Shown here in pieces: positions 42,705 to 55,148 of a stretch of 64,000 nt of DNA (positions within the stretch are counted from its first letter, which is position 1; each line of letters begins with the position of its first letter). The stretch covers positions 18,231,872 to 18,295,871 of the forward strand of contig NC_087068.1 in NCBI RefSeq assembly GCF_963678635.1, given 5' to 3'. The position numbers and the translations under genes were made by a program. Under the pieces are notes generated by a model. The model worked only from the letters and a program-made list of their open reading frames with translations. It did no database searches and was not told the DNA's origin. This stretch comes from Symsagittifera roscoffensis (taxonomy: Eukaryota; Xenacoelomorpha; Acoela; Convolutidae).

Positions 42705-44645
42705 TCGAGACTCTTTGGTCGCATCAGATGAGTTGATTCCGATCTTGGGTTTACCTCATAGAGTTGCTCATATTGGGTACAACTCTGTTTGTGACGCTAC
42801 CCATTTTTCTAATTTGTTTCTAGGTTTGAAGGATCTTGATAAACCCCAGAAAAAGGAATATGTGGAGAGCAACTCTTTTTTCGTATATTATAAAACTCTC
42901 TGATTTGAACGGCCAGAGCTTACAGTCTCTTGCACCAGCCTCAACTTTTTCACCAGTTTCAATATAGCCATGTTTTGAAATTTTGCTGGACCATAATTTG
43001 TTGCAGAAATACTCATTACGGTATTTCGACAAAACTCTGTCACTTTTTCAGTTTTTATCTGTTGTTTTTGCCCTGTACCCCAACTGACACATTTTCAAAA
43101 AAATATATAAAAATATCTGCAAATAAATAGCCAAAATTTGGACAAACTCATTTAAGTTTTTAAATTTATTTTAGCGCTATTTGTTTCGAAATCAAGTGTT
43201 GTCGATATGTCTGGTTGACTGACGTTCTACGCTCTAGTATAGTTATCTTATCAGCAACAAATACAGCACTATTCTGGAAGAAGAAAATCTTCATTTTAAT
43301 TCAAGCAAATGATTTTGCACACTTCAATCAAGTTTGCAGTAAAATCAAAGTTTCATTCATTGTTGTGAATAGTTGCAGAGAACCAAAAAAAAACATGAAA
43401 TAACACATCAGTGATTTATTGACACAACTTGAACCAAAATTTTTTGTTCCATCACTCCAGAGTGTGCCCAAGTTTGTTGCAGTCTGAGTGAGCTGCGCCA
43501 AACTTTTCTTCTGGAGAAGTGAACATTTTGGGTTGAGTTTTATAAAAATAGAAAGACTCAAAAATAACACTAAGGTTTTCAGTTAATTGACACTAAAAGG
43601 TCCATTAAAAAAAGAGCCAAACTTGAAGAGGAAATCAATTAGAAGTTTATGCAGATAAATTAGTGTACAAAAAGTGATGTGAATGACGGGTCTAATTCAT
43701 TCAGTGAACTTGATTGTCTTTTTTAAGGGACAGTAAAACAAACAGCAGAATCAAAGCATATAACTAGACGAAAATTCTTAGCCGAATCTTGGATCACTTG
43801 TTATCATATCAGCAAGTCTTTCTTCGATTTGAGCGCAACCAAGTTGTAAAACAACTGTTTGCTTACAACCTAATTTGTTCAATTACGTCAACAGTAGCCC
43901 ATTTAGATAAGTGAATTGATTTAGTTTGGATATAACGAGTTTTAAGGAAGAGAAAATTTGATAGTAATGCCTAAAAATTTGATTTTAATGGGTTTTCAGG
44001 AGCTAGGTAATCCAATGAAAAAAAATCATTTTATTTACTATTGATTTTGTTGCCATCTGAACTACAGAGAGCAAAAGCCACTAATTGAGCTACAATTGTC
44101 GCAAACTATTGAGTTTAAGGGAATCACTTCTGAGTTTTGCAAACTTAAGTGTTTCAGCCATGATGAGAGATAAAATTATGCGAAACTTATTCAAATGTCG
44201 TTTTCAGTTTCATCGTTCTGGGTGCAACTTGTACAGCAAATGCAAAAATAACTGAAAAACTCAATTTAGAACAAATCATTTAAATGCAGAAATTTACAGA
44301 ATAATTATAGTAATATTTTTCAAACCAACGATCAACACAAAAGTTTCATGTTTGTTTTTGTTGGGTTATTCTTTTAGTTTGACGTTATTCTTTTGTTTCT
44401 CATTGTTCTGGTGTAGGACAGTACAGTACTTCTGAATATAATCTGTATTTAATCTGTACAAAAAGATTCTGCAAAAAGCGGAGGAAAATTGACTTGAATC
44501 GATTTTTTGTTAAGTAAATGGGTATGAAATTGAAACCAAAAAAGTAGCTAAAATATGGATTTATAACGGTTCAGAATTGATTGGAACTGATTATTCAAGC
44601 TACATTTTTGTATCAAATTGAGTGGGGTTTAATTTTTCAAGTTTT
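42705..44645. repeat. Direct repeat R, copy 1 (about 1.9 kb)
   Basis: Starts TCGAGACTC and matches 49831-51790 along its length with moderate divergence. It is non-coding. Its right end stops where the truncated minus-strand gag begins. Part of it recurs a third time at 52934-53560. The element type is unknown; no terminal inverted repeat was found. Confidence 0.65.
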
Positions 44646-46088
44646 TCTAAGAGACCTCGAGCTACATCTGTACGAATGAGGTCAGTCGTGGCCCTCGTAT
44701 CTAGCAAGGCCTCGGCTTGGGTTCTCCCTATGCAAGAATCTATGACTACTCCACGCAGTCCGTTGATATCATGGCTAATTCCCACTCGCTCGACACGTGC
44801 CTGAGGTAACTTTTTCGTTTCTCGCCCGGCAGAGACCTCTGAGCCCAAGGTATTTGTTCCAAAATCCACAGAACTTGTTCCTGTTCCCACAGTGTATTAC
44901 TGTCTTTAACTGCATCTCGTTTCGGCCACTCGCTCTGGCTCCCTCTACACGAACCGTACGTCAAATTTTCTCGCCTCGGTGCCTGTAGTCTCTGTAATTC
45001 GGCATGGAAAAAAATTCCTTGTAACTCTTCCATTGCCCCGGCCCTCGGTAGTTTAAATGAACCAAAGCCTTTCTGGGGGCATTCCTTCGCAAAGTGTCCT
45101 GGCTGGCCACATGCATAGCAGTTGCCGCGAGGCACCTGGCTCTTCCCCCATAGCGTCCGACTTCACTGTTCTGGTAACTCCGACGGTCCTCGCCGGGGTA
45201 AGGATCAAAGAGCTGCCGGATTCGTTGGGTTTGGTCAGGGCGGGATAGATTCTCCGGGTGGGGGGCAGGAATAATAGAATTGACAAACCTACCCATCATA
45301 GACGTCTGCAACTGTGTCAGAAGATCACTCTGGACACTCACCAATTGGTTGATTCGGGGGTCGGCGCCCACCTGCTGTCGTTCCGAATTGGCCCCCACAT
45401 GTGGCAGCCGACTGCTCTCTCCACCAGCACCGCGACTCGCCTCTGCCCCTGCTCTGGTACATTCTCGGCCACTCTCGCGAAATGCAGGCTCTTTCTGTTC
45501 CTGGCCCGTGACGTCTTGTTGACTAGCTCCAGGGTTTGGGCCCGAGAAACGGCCTGAGCGAGGCTCCCCAAATCTTCCCGCAAGAGCTGGTCTTGGAGCT
45601 CCGCATCAACGGTTCATTTCATCTGTAGCTCGGGCTCCGATGTCCACATTGTCTATATCCTTATGGGACCGAACGCGTCTGGAGAACTCCCTAAGACCCT
45701 CCTTTTTGCTTTGCATCAGACTTTCGAACTCCGCTCGGGCGCCTGCGTGCGTCTGAAACGGCATCATCCTGTCATCCAGCTCGGCGAGCATCCTAGCCAA
45801 CGCTGGCTCGTCATAGCCCTCGATCTCATCTCGAAAGTGGGCTGGCATGCTTGTAAACTCGTCCAACGCCCAGCTCGACAAACAGGTTGGCAGGACCATA
45901 CTAGCCTGCTCGTCTTCCCAGCGGTTGGCATTTGCGACCCAAGTGAACTGCTTTCTCCAGTCTGCCCAGTTCTGATAGGTACTAGAAGGAAAACGATCCG
46001 GCCGTATTGTCCCGAATCCAAATACGCCCTGTTTTCTTTCCAGCTGCCTGCACTGTTCTTCCATATCGTATTGTACCCGCGTCGTCAA
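44645..46088 (-). pseudogene. gag: Second Ty3/gypsy element: Gag and start of protease, truncated
   Basis: Read on the minus strand from ATG at 46088. A Gag capsid domain of about 160 residues contains RPDRFPSSTYQNWADWRKQF. A frameshift near 45606 follows, and the frame then resumes as LREDLGSLAQAVSRAQTLE. The nucleocapsid has one CCHC knuckle, CYACGQPGHFAKEC (about 45090-45125). Next comes a protease start with ALLDTRATTDL, where the DTG Gly has become Arg. Pol is missing because the sequence passes into repeat R at 44645. It is unrelated in detail to the giant element's Gag but shares its primer-binding site. Confidence 0.8.
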
Positions 46089-46125
46089 TTAGCATTACAC
46101 AGTTTGCAACTGCAATCCGGAATTA

Positions 46126-46143
46126 GCCCACCCAGGAGCGCCA
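46126..46143 (-). promoter_or_regulatory. Primer-binding site of the minus-strand Ty3/gypsy element
   Basis: TGGCGCTCCTGGGTGGGC on the minus strand, one base after the LTR end and about 40 bases before the gag ATG. It begins with TGG as expected for pairing to a tRNA CCA end. Its first 15 bases equal those at 62550 in the giant element. Confidence 0.7.
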
Positions 46144-46144
46144 A

Positions 46145-46989
46145 TGCAGATTTAGGGGATTTCTTCTCTAGGTTCGTTCTCTCTTTCCTAACGACACCGC
46201 AAAGTTGTCCCTCGGGCAGTGAATTCAGTGGGGCGACCGAGATTCACTACTATCTACAATCCCGAAAGGGTTATTTTGGTGGCAACTATTGTGTATTGCA
46301 TTATGTTTCTTGCCCCTCTGTGTATTGCTCTTTGGCTGTCTTGTCTCGTCTACTCAATACAATCGCAAGAATTTCCAATGATTAATTAATTTAGATGATT
46401 ATATGTCCAATTACAGAAGGCTCTGAGTGGCCAGGATATTTTCTAATAATCAAGTCAAAAGGAAAATGTCCGCAATTTATTGGCCAAATTGCCTAATTGC
46501 AATTAACTTCCAACTAACTCCGCTAACACTAACTATTCTCTCTCTCTCTCTAGAGAACCTCTGATGAGAACTAACTATCTACTGGTCTCTTACTCCGAGA
46601 ACCAATTATTTGACTAACTAGCAATAATTGTTCTCCCTAACTAACGGAGAACCACTATACTCTCTCTCAGTATCTATTGCTCTCTTCTCTGACTGAGAAC
46701 CAACTACTCTCAATAGTAGTTAACACTGTTCTCTTCTCTGACGAGAACCAAATACACTTAAAGGCTCTCCGGTACCCTCCAATTCCTTATCTCTCTTTAC
46801 ACTTAATTACACTTAGTTTTAGTTAAGTCACGCCTTTCCTTATCAGTCCTGACATCTGCCTAAATCACCCGTCCGCACATGTTTTAAGACTATATCCCTC
46901 CTCCTGTCAACTCTGCCACGTGCCAACTTCGGTTTCTTTTACCAATCTTCTTACACTTATTAGATACCCGGTATGCAGTAGCTGTCACA
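46145..46989 (-). repeat. 5' LTR of the minus-strand Ty3/gypsy element
   Basis: On the minus strand it starts TGTGACAGCTAC (46989) and ends AATCTGCA (46145), so it has TG...CA ends. The inner end is fixed by the primer-binding site; the outer end is inferred. It contains a cluster of GAGAACC/GGTTCTC words and CT-rich runs at about 46535-46760. No second LTR of this element is in the window. Confidence 0.5.
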
Positions 46990-49830
46990 ATTTGACCAAG
47001 CAAACAAATGTCGTACGATTCTAATCAACCAACTCCTGAACTCTGTCAACTTCAGCTTTCGAGTTCAACTAACCTCTAAACCATGCTATGTTTACCCAGT
47101 GATCCTCCCAAGGTCTTTATTTTAGTTATCCCGTTAACGTTCCGACCTCCTAAGGGTAGGGGGAGTCCCTTTTCATGGGTACCTAACTAATTTCAGGCAT
47201 CTAAACTTTCTATTTGTACTCTATTCCAATCTCGACCTTCTAGTTATCAGAAGAAATTAGTTCGTCTATTAGGAGTCAAATCAAACCAAAAAGTCAACTC
47301 CGGAGAGCCAAGTAAATTTCCCGTCCATTCATTATATTTAGGAAACTTAACTCTCATGCTATGCCTCTAATACTACCAGTTTCCTCTGGGACTATTTTTC
47401 TTTTACCCTGATTGATATTCTATTAATAGCGCATTCGCCAAGTTAAGTTGACCAATGCTTGCCAAGTTCACTTTAAATAAAATCCTCTACTCCAAGGTTG
47501 CAATGTAAAAGCTATATCTCTATCAGTTTCTGCTCTAGTTCCCAATATATAAGTTTTTCCCCCAATTTTTAGCAAGGTAGCCATTCTCATTATCAGGGGT
47601 TGGTCTGGGAAATACACCACTTTCCGGTGTTAATCTTAGGGCTTTCCATGCAGTTTTGGGGTCAAAAAGTCCAAAGGTCAACTTAAGGTCACCCCGGGGT
47701 CAACTGGGTACAAACTTCCATATTTCGGTTCAGAATCCCATGGGGTCCTAACTACCAAGTTTCCTTCATATCCCATTAGTACTTCACAAGTTATACCATT
47801 TCTAAGGTCCATGATCACTTTTTCCGGGAAAAAGCTATTAAAACCGGAACAAGTCACCGGAGGGTTTTTATTCGCCGGGGGTATTTTTTCGGTAATGAGT
47901 TGTGGTATCTGATGCCGCCATAAAATCGGTATGCCCTCGCTCATTTTTTTATATTATATTACTATTTCCGGGGGTGTTTTTCCACGTGCTAATAGCTTCC
48001 GATCCAACCGCTGGATTTGGTTCAAATTCTAATTTAAGATGTATCTTGCCACTACCTATAATCCCTCAAAGTTTTAGCTCCCTGAGCTCATCGGTTGCCG
48101 AGAAACAACTTCTGGAAGTTAGGGGTGGGTGTGTTTACTTAGGGCATAAAACCGGAAGTGGGGGCCTTGACGGGTCTCGGTTTCCAAACTTAAGCTTCAC
48201 TTAACTGGGCCTTCACCATATAAGAATTTGAGCCCAATACCGCGGCTAATTTCCGAGTTCTGATAGCGCCATTTACACTTTATTCCCGAGGTCTTTATTT
48301 TAATTATCCCGTTAACGTTCCGACCTCCCATGGGTAGGGGGTAACCTTTTTCATTGATAGCTAATTCATTCCAAGCATCTAAGTTTTCTAATTTCAGAGT
48401 TCTGATAGCACCATTTACACGTCTGGGGACCGTTATAACTTGCCCCATAAGGGTGTGAGGGGTCCCGATTTTTGTATACCCGGGTAAAACCATCTTTAGT
48501 ATACCTCCTCTGAATTTCATAACATTAGCTTCCTAAGTTCCGATTTTTTGGGGGGGGGGATTCGCCGATTTTGTCAAATTTTGTTTTCTGGCATAGGAGA
48601 ATATCTTCGCAGATTGAACTATTTCGAACTCAACCCTTTGTTTGCTGTACTACTTAACTTAATGACGAATCAATCTTACGCTCATAGTTTTCTGGCATAG
48701 GAGAATATCTTCGAAGATTGAACTATTTCGAACTCAACCCTTTGTTTGCTGTACTACTTAACTTAATGACGAATCAATCTTACGCTCAGCTTCACTTAAC
48801 TAGGCCTTCACCATATCAGAATTTGAGCCCAATACCGCGGCTAATTTCCGAGTTCTGATAGCGCCATTTACACTTTGTTCCCAAGGTCTTTATTTTAATT
48901 ATCCCGTATACGTTCCGACCTCCCAAGGGTAGGGGGTGACCTTTTTCATTGGTAGCTAATTCATTCCAAGCATCTAAATTTTCTATCTGTACTCTTTTCC
49001 AATCCCGACCTTTTAGCTATCAGGGGAACGCAGTTCGTCTATTAGGGGTCAAATCAAACCAGAAAGTCACCTCCGGGAAGCCAAGTAAAATCCCCGTCCA
49101 TTCATTATATTTAGGAAACGTAACTCTCATGCTATGCCTCTATTACTACCAATTTCTTCTGGGACTACTTTTCTTTTACCCTGGTTGATATCCTATTAAT
49201 AGCGCATTCGCCAAGTTAAGTTGAACCCAATGCTTGCCATGTTCACTTTAAATTAAATCCTGTACTCCAGGGTTGCAATGTAAAAGCTATATCTCTATCA
49301 GCTTCAGCTCTAGTTCCCAATCTATAAGTTTTCCTCTCAATTTTTAGCATGGTAGCCCATTCTTATTTCCAGGGGTTGGGCTGGGAAATACGCCACTTTC
49401 CGGTGTTAATCTTAGGGCTTTCCATGCAGTTTTGGGGTCAAAAAGCCCAAAGGTCAACTTAAGGTCACCCAAGGGTCAACCGGGTACAAACTTCTATATT
49501 TTAGTTCAATATCCCATGGGGGTCCTAACTACCAAGTTTCATTCTTATCCCATTAATACTTCACAAGTTATAGCATTTCTAAGGTCCATTATCATCTCTA
49601 GTATACCTCCTCTGAAGTTCATAACATTAGCTTCCTAAGTTCCGATTTTTGGGGGGGGGATTCGCCGATTTTGTCAAATTTTGTTTTCTGGCATAGGAGA
49701 ATATCTTCGAAGATTGAACTATTTCGAACTCAACCCTTTGTTTGCTGTACTACTTAACTTAATGACGAATCAATCTTACGCTCAGGTACTAAGACATGTA
49801 ATACAGTAAAATCACCAATTCTACTTAAAG
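46990..49830 (-). repeat. Threefold repeated, decayed coding sequence of unknown family
   Basis: Positions 47094-47900 match 48880-49640, and a shorter third copy lies at 48200-48520. All three keep, on the minus strand, a frame containing LDAWNELA-NEKG-PLP-GGRN and a following KIKT. Two also keep FPKYNEWTG...FWFDLTPNRRT. The longest open pieces are 47678-47944 and 48197-48520. The protein is not recognised and could be a retroelement or integrated-virus protein. A separate unit of about 105 bp (TTCTGGCATAGGAGAATATC...) is repeated at 48584, 48689 and 49686. Confidence 0.5.
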
Positions 49831-51790
49831 TCGAGACTCCTTGGTCGCATCAGATTAATTGATTCCGAACTTGGGTTTAACTCATAGAGTAGCTCATATT
49901 GAGTAGAAGCTGTTTGTGACGCTAACTATTTTTCCAATTTGTTTCGCGCAACGCCCTATTCTGATACTGCTCCTAATCTTGTTATTTTTTTCTAAGTCTG
50001 AAGGATTACTATAAAACTCTCCGAATTTAAACAGCCAGAGATTACAGTCTTTTGCATCAGCCTCAACATTTTAGCCATGTTTTGAAATTTTGCTGGACCA
50101 TAATTTTGTTGCAGAAATACTCCTTACGGTACTCATTACTCATAACTGTCACTTTCTCAGTTTTTATCTGTTGTTTTTGGGCTGTACCCCAATTGACACA
50201 GTTTGGCTGAACATTTTCAAAAAAAAATTAAAAATATTTGCAAATAAATAGCCAAAATTTGGACAAACTCATTTAAGTTTTTAAATTTATTTTAGCGCTA
50301 TTTGTTTCGAAATCAAGTTTTGTCGATATGTCTGGTTGACTGACGTTCTACGCTCTAGTATAGTTATCTTATCAGCAACAAATACAGCACTATTCTGGAA
50401 GAAGAAAATCTTCATTTTAATTCAAGCAAATGATTTTGCACACTTCAATCAAGTTTGCAGTAAAATCATAGTTTTGTTCATTGTTTTGAATAGTTGCAGA
50501 GAACTAAAAAAAATATGAAATAAAACATCAACCATTTATTGACACAACTTGAACCAAAATTTTTTGTTCCATCACTCCAGAGTCTGCGCAAGTTTGTTGC
50601 AGTCTGAGTAAGCTGCGGCAAACTTTTCTTCTCAAGAAAAAATCATTTTGGCTTGAACTTTATAAAAATTGAAAGTCTCAAAAACAACACTAAGGTTTTC
50701 AATAAATTGACTTTCAATGGTTCATTAAAAAAAGAGCCAAACTTGTAGAAAAAATCAATGAGAAGTTTATGCAGATAAAATAGTGTACACAATTGATGTG
50801 AATGACGGGTCTAATTCAGTCAGGGAACATGATTGTCTTTTTTCAGGGAAAGTAAAACAAACAGCAGAATCAACGCATATATTTAGACGAAAATTAATCG
50901 CCGAATATTGGATCACTATTTATCATATCAGTTAACCTTTTTCTACGTTCGATTTGAGCGCAACCAAGTTGTCAAACAACTACTTGTTTACAACCTAATT
51001 TGCTCAATTACATGCAGAATTTTTTGTTTTACTTTTTGTTATGTTCACTGTCTACATCAGACCCGTGTCCTTGTAATTCACCAAATACCGTTAACAGTAG
51101 CCCATTTAATTGGAATTGATTTAATTTGGATTTATCTAGTTTTTACGGAGGAGAAAGTTTCATAGTAATGCCTAAAAATACGATTTTAGTGGGTTTTCAG
51201 GAGCTAATTAAATCCAATGAAATCTAAGAAAAAAAAACATTTTATTTACTATTGATTTTGTTGCCATCTGAACTACAGAGAATAAAAGCCACGTATTGAG
51301 CCACAATTGTCGCAAACTATTGAGTTTAAGGGAATCACTTCTAAATTTTGCAATTTTAAGGATTCCAGACATAAAAAGAAATAGAATTATGCAAAATTTA
51401 TTCAAATGCCGTTTTCATTTTCATCGTTTTGGGTGCAACTTGTAAAACAAATGAAAAATAACTGAAAAGCTCAATTGAAAACAAATCATCTTGTTGCAGA
51501 ATTTAGAGAAAAGTTATAGTCATAGTTTTCAGAGCAACGATCAACACAAAAATTTCGTTGACGCTATTATTTTAATTTGACGTTTTTCTTCGTTTATTTT
51601 TTTTTCTTGTGTTTGATAGTACGGTACATCTGAAAATAATCGATTTTTTTGTTAAGTAAATGGGTATGAAATTGAAACCAAAAAGTAGCTAAAATATGGA
51701 TTTATAACAATTCAGAATTGATTGAAACTGATTATTCAAGGTACATTTTTGTATCAAACTGAGTCGAGTTTAATTCTTTAAGTATTTGTG
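49831..51790. repeat. Direct repeat R, copy 2
   Basis: Counterpart of 42705-44645, followed here by sequence that copy 1 lacks (51790-52930). Non-coding. Confidence 0.65.
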
Positions 51791-54345
51791 AAAATATCTG
51801 TATAAAATCAATTGCAATCACATTTGGTAATTGTTTTTGTTTCCACACAGCGCGAAAAAATTAGAAACTACACAGCTGGAGCTATCTAAAGGTTTACAAG
51901 GCACGACGTCACCTTTAACGGACCAAGTACATTTAAACCGTCGTACAATAATGGCTAACCTACCGTGTTTGTGAAAAAAAGCTTCTATAATTGCGTTAAG
52001 CATCGGTATTATCAGTATATGGACTAATTTTAGTAGTTCAATTTTTAATTTTACACCCGTTTGTCTATTGCAGCTCTTGATTTCGAAATTAACTACATCA
52101 AATTTTTGTGTTAGTTCTTCCCTTTACATGAGAAGGAAGGTAATGAGATCCTCATTTTGTAGCAGCAATTCTGAAGCCACAATTTTAGGTCCAAAAAACG
52201 CAATTTTACAGGGTTTTTCACTGATATGCTTCAAGGACAAAAACACATCTCCTATTAAATTTGGTTCAATAGCCAGTTAATGCTTCACATCAACTATTTC
52301 AATTATGGCCAAAGTTACATCTTCTCATGAGGCAAAGTTTCAGTCCGGTAGGTTTTGCCAATAGAAAAAAACTCGACGTGTGAAAAAAAAAGTTTGTTTT
52401 TTTCCGTATCATCTCCTTCCCGTTACTTTTTTTTCTTATTTTTTTGGCTTTTACAATTTATTTAAATTTTGTTAACCAATTTAATGAGATCTAAGGTTAG
52501 CCTATTCCAAAGTTTCACGAAACAAATTGTTTCTATCACAAATTTAATTTTCTTAGACTTTCCGCAATAACAGTCAGGCAACATAAAACTTATAATATTG
52601 GCTGTTTCAAAAACTTGTCTCAGCGACAAGGAAAACTGATAAAAGTTTTTTTTCGCTTTTTAGACAAAATTGGACCAAATTTGAAAAAAGTTGACCTGCA
52701 AAAACTAATTCTAGTAAACTTTTAATTATATTAGATCTATGATTTTTGATTTCTCACGCAAGAATTTTTTTTGAATAATTTTTTTATATCTGTTGGGTCG
52801 GAATATATTCCTCCAAGAGCGGAATAACGGACAGTAGACGCCACCCCCTCAGGAATTTGACCCCCCGCCTACCCAAAAAGTCCCCCTTTACACTATTTTG
52901 AGATATCATTTTTTCGCTGACTGACCGTAAAATTGATTTTGTTGCCATCTGTACTACAGAGAGCAAAGGCCACTAATTGAGCCACAATTGTCGCAAACTA
53001 TTGAGTTTAAGGGAATCACTTCTGAATTTGCAATTTTAAGGGTTCCAGCCATGATGAGAAATAAAATTATGCAAAGTTTATTCAAATTTCGTTTTCAGTT
53101 TCATCGTTCTGGGTGCAAATTGTAAGCAAATAAAAAAATAACTGAAAATATCAATTGAGAACAAATCTTTTTGTTGCAGAAGTTAACAAAATAGTTATAG
53201 TCATAGTTTTTAGACCAACGATCAACACAAAAGTTTCATGTTTTTGTTTGTTGACGTTATTCTTCTAAACTGACGTTATTCTTTTGTTTCCCTTTTTCTA
53301 GTGCTTGATAATACAGTACATCTGAATATAATCTGTATTTAATCTGTACAAAATTATTCTACAAAAAGCGGAAGAAAATTGGCTTGAATCGATTTTTTTG
53401 TTAGGTAAATGGGTATGGAATTGAAACCAAACAAATAGCTAAAATATTGATTTATAACGATTCAAAATTGGTTGAAACTGATTATTCAAGCAACATTTTT
53501 GTAAAAAACTGAGTCGGGTTTAATTGCTTAAGTATTTGCTAAAATATCTGTATAAAATCAATTGCAATCGTTTGTCTATAGCAGCTTTTTATTTCGAAAT
53601 TAACTACATCAAATTTTTGTGTTAGTTTTTCCCTTTACCAAAAAACGCAATTTTACAGGGCTTTTCACTGATATGCTTCAAGGACAAAAACACATCTACT
53701 CTACTATAAAATTTGGTTCATCAGCCAGTTAACACCTCACATCAACTATTTCAATTATGGCCAAAGTTACATCTTCTCATGAGGCAAACTTTCAGTCCGG
53801 TAGGTTTTGCCAATAGAAAAAACCTGGACGTGTGAAAAAAAAATGTTAGTTTTGGCTTTTACACAATATTTAAATTATGTTAACCAATTCAAGGAGATCT
53901 AAGATTAACCTATCCCAAAAATTCACGTAACAAATTGTTTCTTTCCCAAACTTAATTTCCTTAGACTTTCCGCAAAAACAGTCAGGCAACATAAAACTTA
54001 CATTATTGGCTGTTTCAAAATTTTGTCTAAGCGTTAAGGAAAACTGATAAGAGGTTTTTTCACTTTTTAGACAAAACTGGACAAAATTTTAAAAAAAACT
54101 GACCTGCAAAAACTAATTCTGGTAAAATTTTAACGATATTTTATCTATGATTTTTGATTTTTCACTCAACATTTTTTTTTGAATTTTTTTTAAAAATCAG
54201 TTGGGTCAGACTATATTCCTCCAGTAGCGGAAAAAAGGGACAGTAGACGCCACCCCCCTCTGGAATTCGACCCCCCGCCGACCCAAAGGGTCCCCTCTTT
54301 GTACTATTTTGAGATATCAATTTTTGGCTGACTGACCATAAAACT
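51238..54345. repeat. Imperfect tandem repeat, two units of about 1.7 and 1.4 kb
   Basis: 51238-52930 and 52934-54345 align in order. Both start with the TTTGTTGCCATCTG segment of repeat R. They continue through a block containing TAGGTTTTGCCAATAG and end with a GACAGTAGACGCCACCCCC stretch (52829 and 54240). Deletions in unit 2 explain the size difference. No coding capacity is seen. Confidence 0.65.
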
Positions 54346-55148
54346 TTTCTAAAGGCGCCTTTGGCGCCAATATATATACTAATATTGAGGGGGGGAGCGA
54401 AGTTCTCCAAAAAGTGCCTAAAAACGCCTTTTTGGGCCTGATTTTTCAAAAAATTGCCTGCGGCGCAGAAAAATTAACGCGTAAGCGGAAATTTAATCCG
54501 TCTTATAAATCGTTCCAAAATGGTTGAACGAAGCTTATTTGCCAGAATTGATTTGTTACAAGGAACGAAATCTATCTTTTTGTTTTTTATATGGCATGTC
54601 TGGGGATGATTTTCATAAGAATTTCAAAATTTGGAAAAAAAAATTATGTCAAAATTGGGTCTTTAAAATTTTATAGTGATTTAGGAGAGCTCAGAAAATC
54701 AATTTGGTCGACCTAGAAAAAAAGGTCGACAAAAGTTTTTGAAAAATCCGCACCCTCGAGAATTTCCTAGATCTGCGCCTGTAGTCCTCACAAACATTTT
54801 GTCCGTTTAAGTGTCGGACCAATAGCGGTGCTTTGTATAAATCATTCTAAATTTTGACATATAATATTTTCATTGCGCTAACTATAATTTATTACATTTT
54901 AATTAATTTGTCACGATGAGTTCGAGAAAGCGCCGATAGTATCAAAAAAGGGTGCAGGAGCAATAAGTCCATTTGTAAGTGAACTGAAAATTAGAAAGGG
55001 CGCCTTCAAATTGAAAACCAGTTAGAAAATGTTGCTACATTCGTTAATTTTGCATATTGTTTCTGTAGTGGCTTATTGCACGCACACCCAAAGAAAGAGT
55101 TAATTGTTTGATCCACCATCACTTATTTTGTTGCACCAAGAAAAATCT
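54346..55148. other. Non-coding stretch before the host gene's 3' end
   Basis: It contains a small inverted motif AAAGGCGCCTTTGGCGCC near 54352 and otherwise AT-rich DNA. On the minus strand this is downstream of the F-box-like gene. I see no clear AATAAA signal in the first 100 bases after its stop. Confidence 0.35.

Noticed and set aside
44622-46385. Plus-strand open frames over the minus-strand gag region
   Set aside because: The minus strand carries the Gag capsid, CCHC knuckle and protease motifs. The plus-strand frames have no motif and mirror its GC-rich coding sequence.
54346-54375. GGCGCC-containing inverted motif as a transposon end
   Set aside because: It is very short and has no matching partner or target duplication in the neighbourhood.
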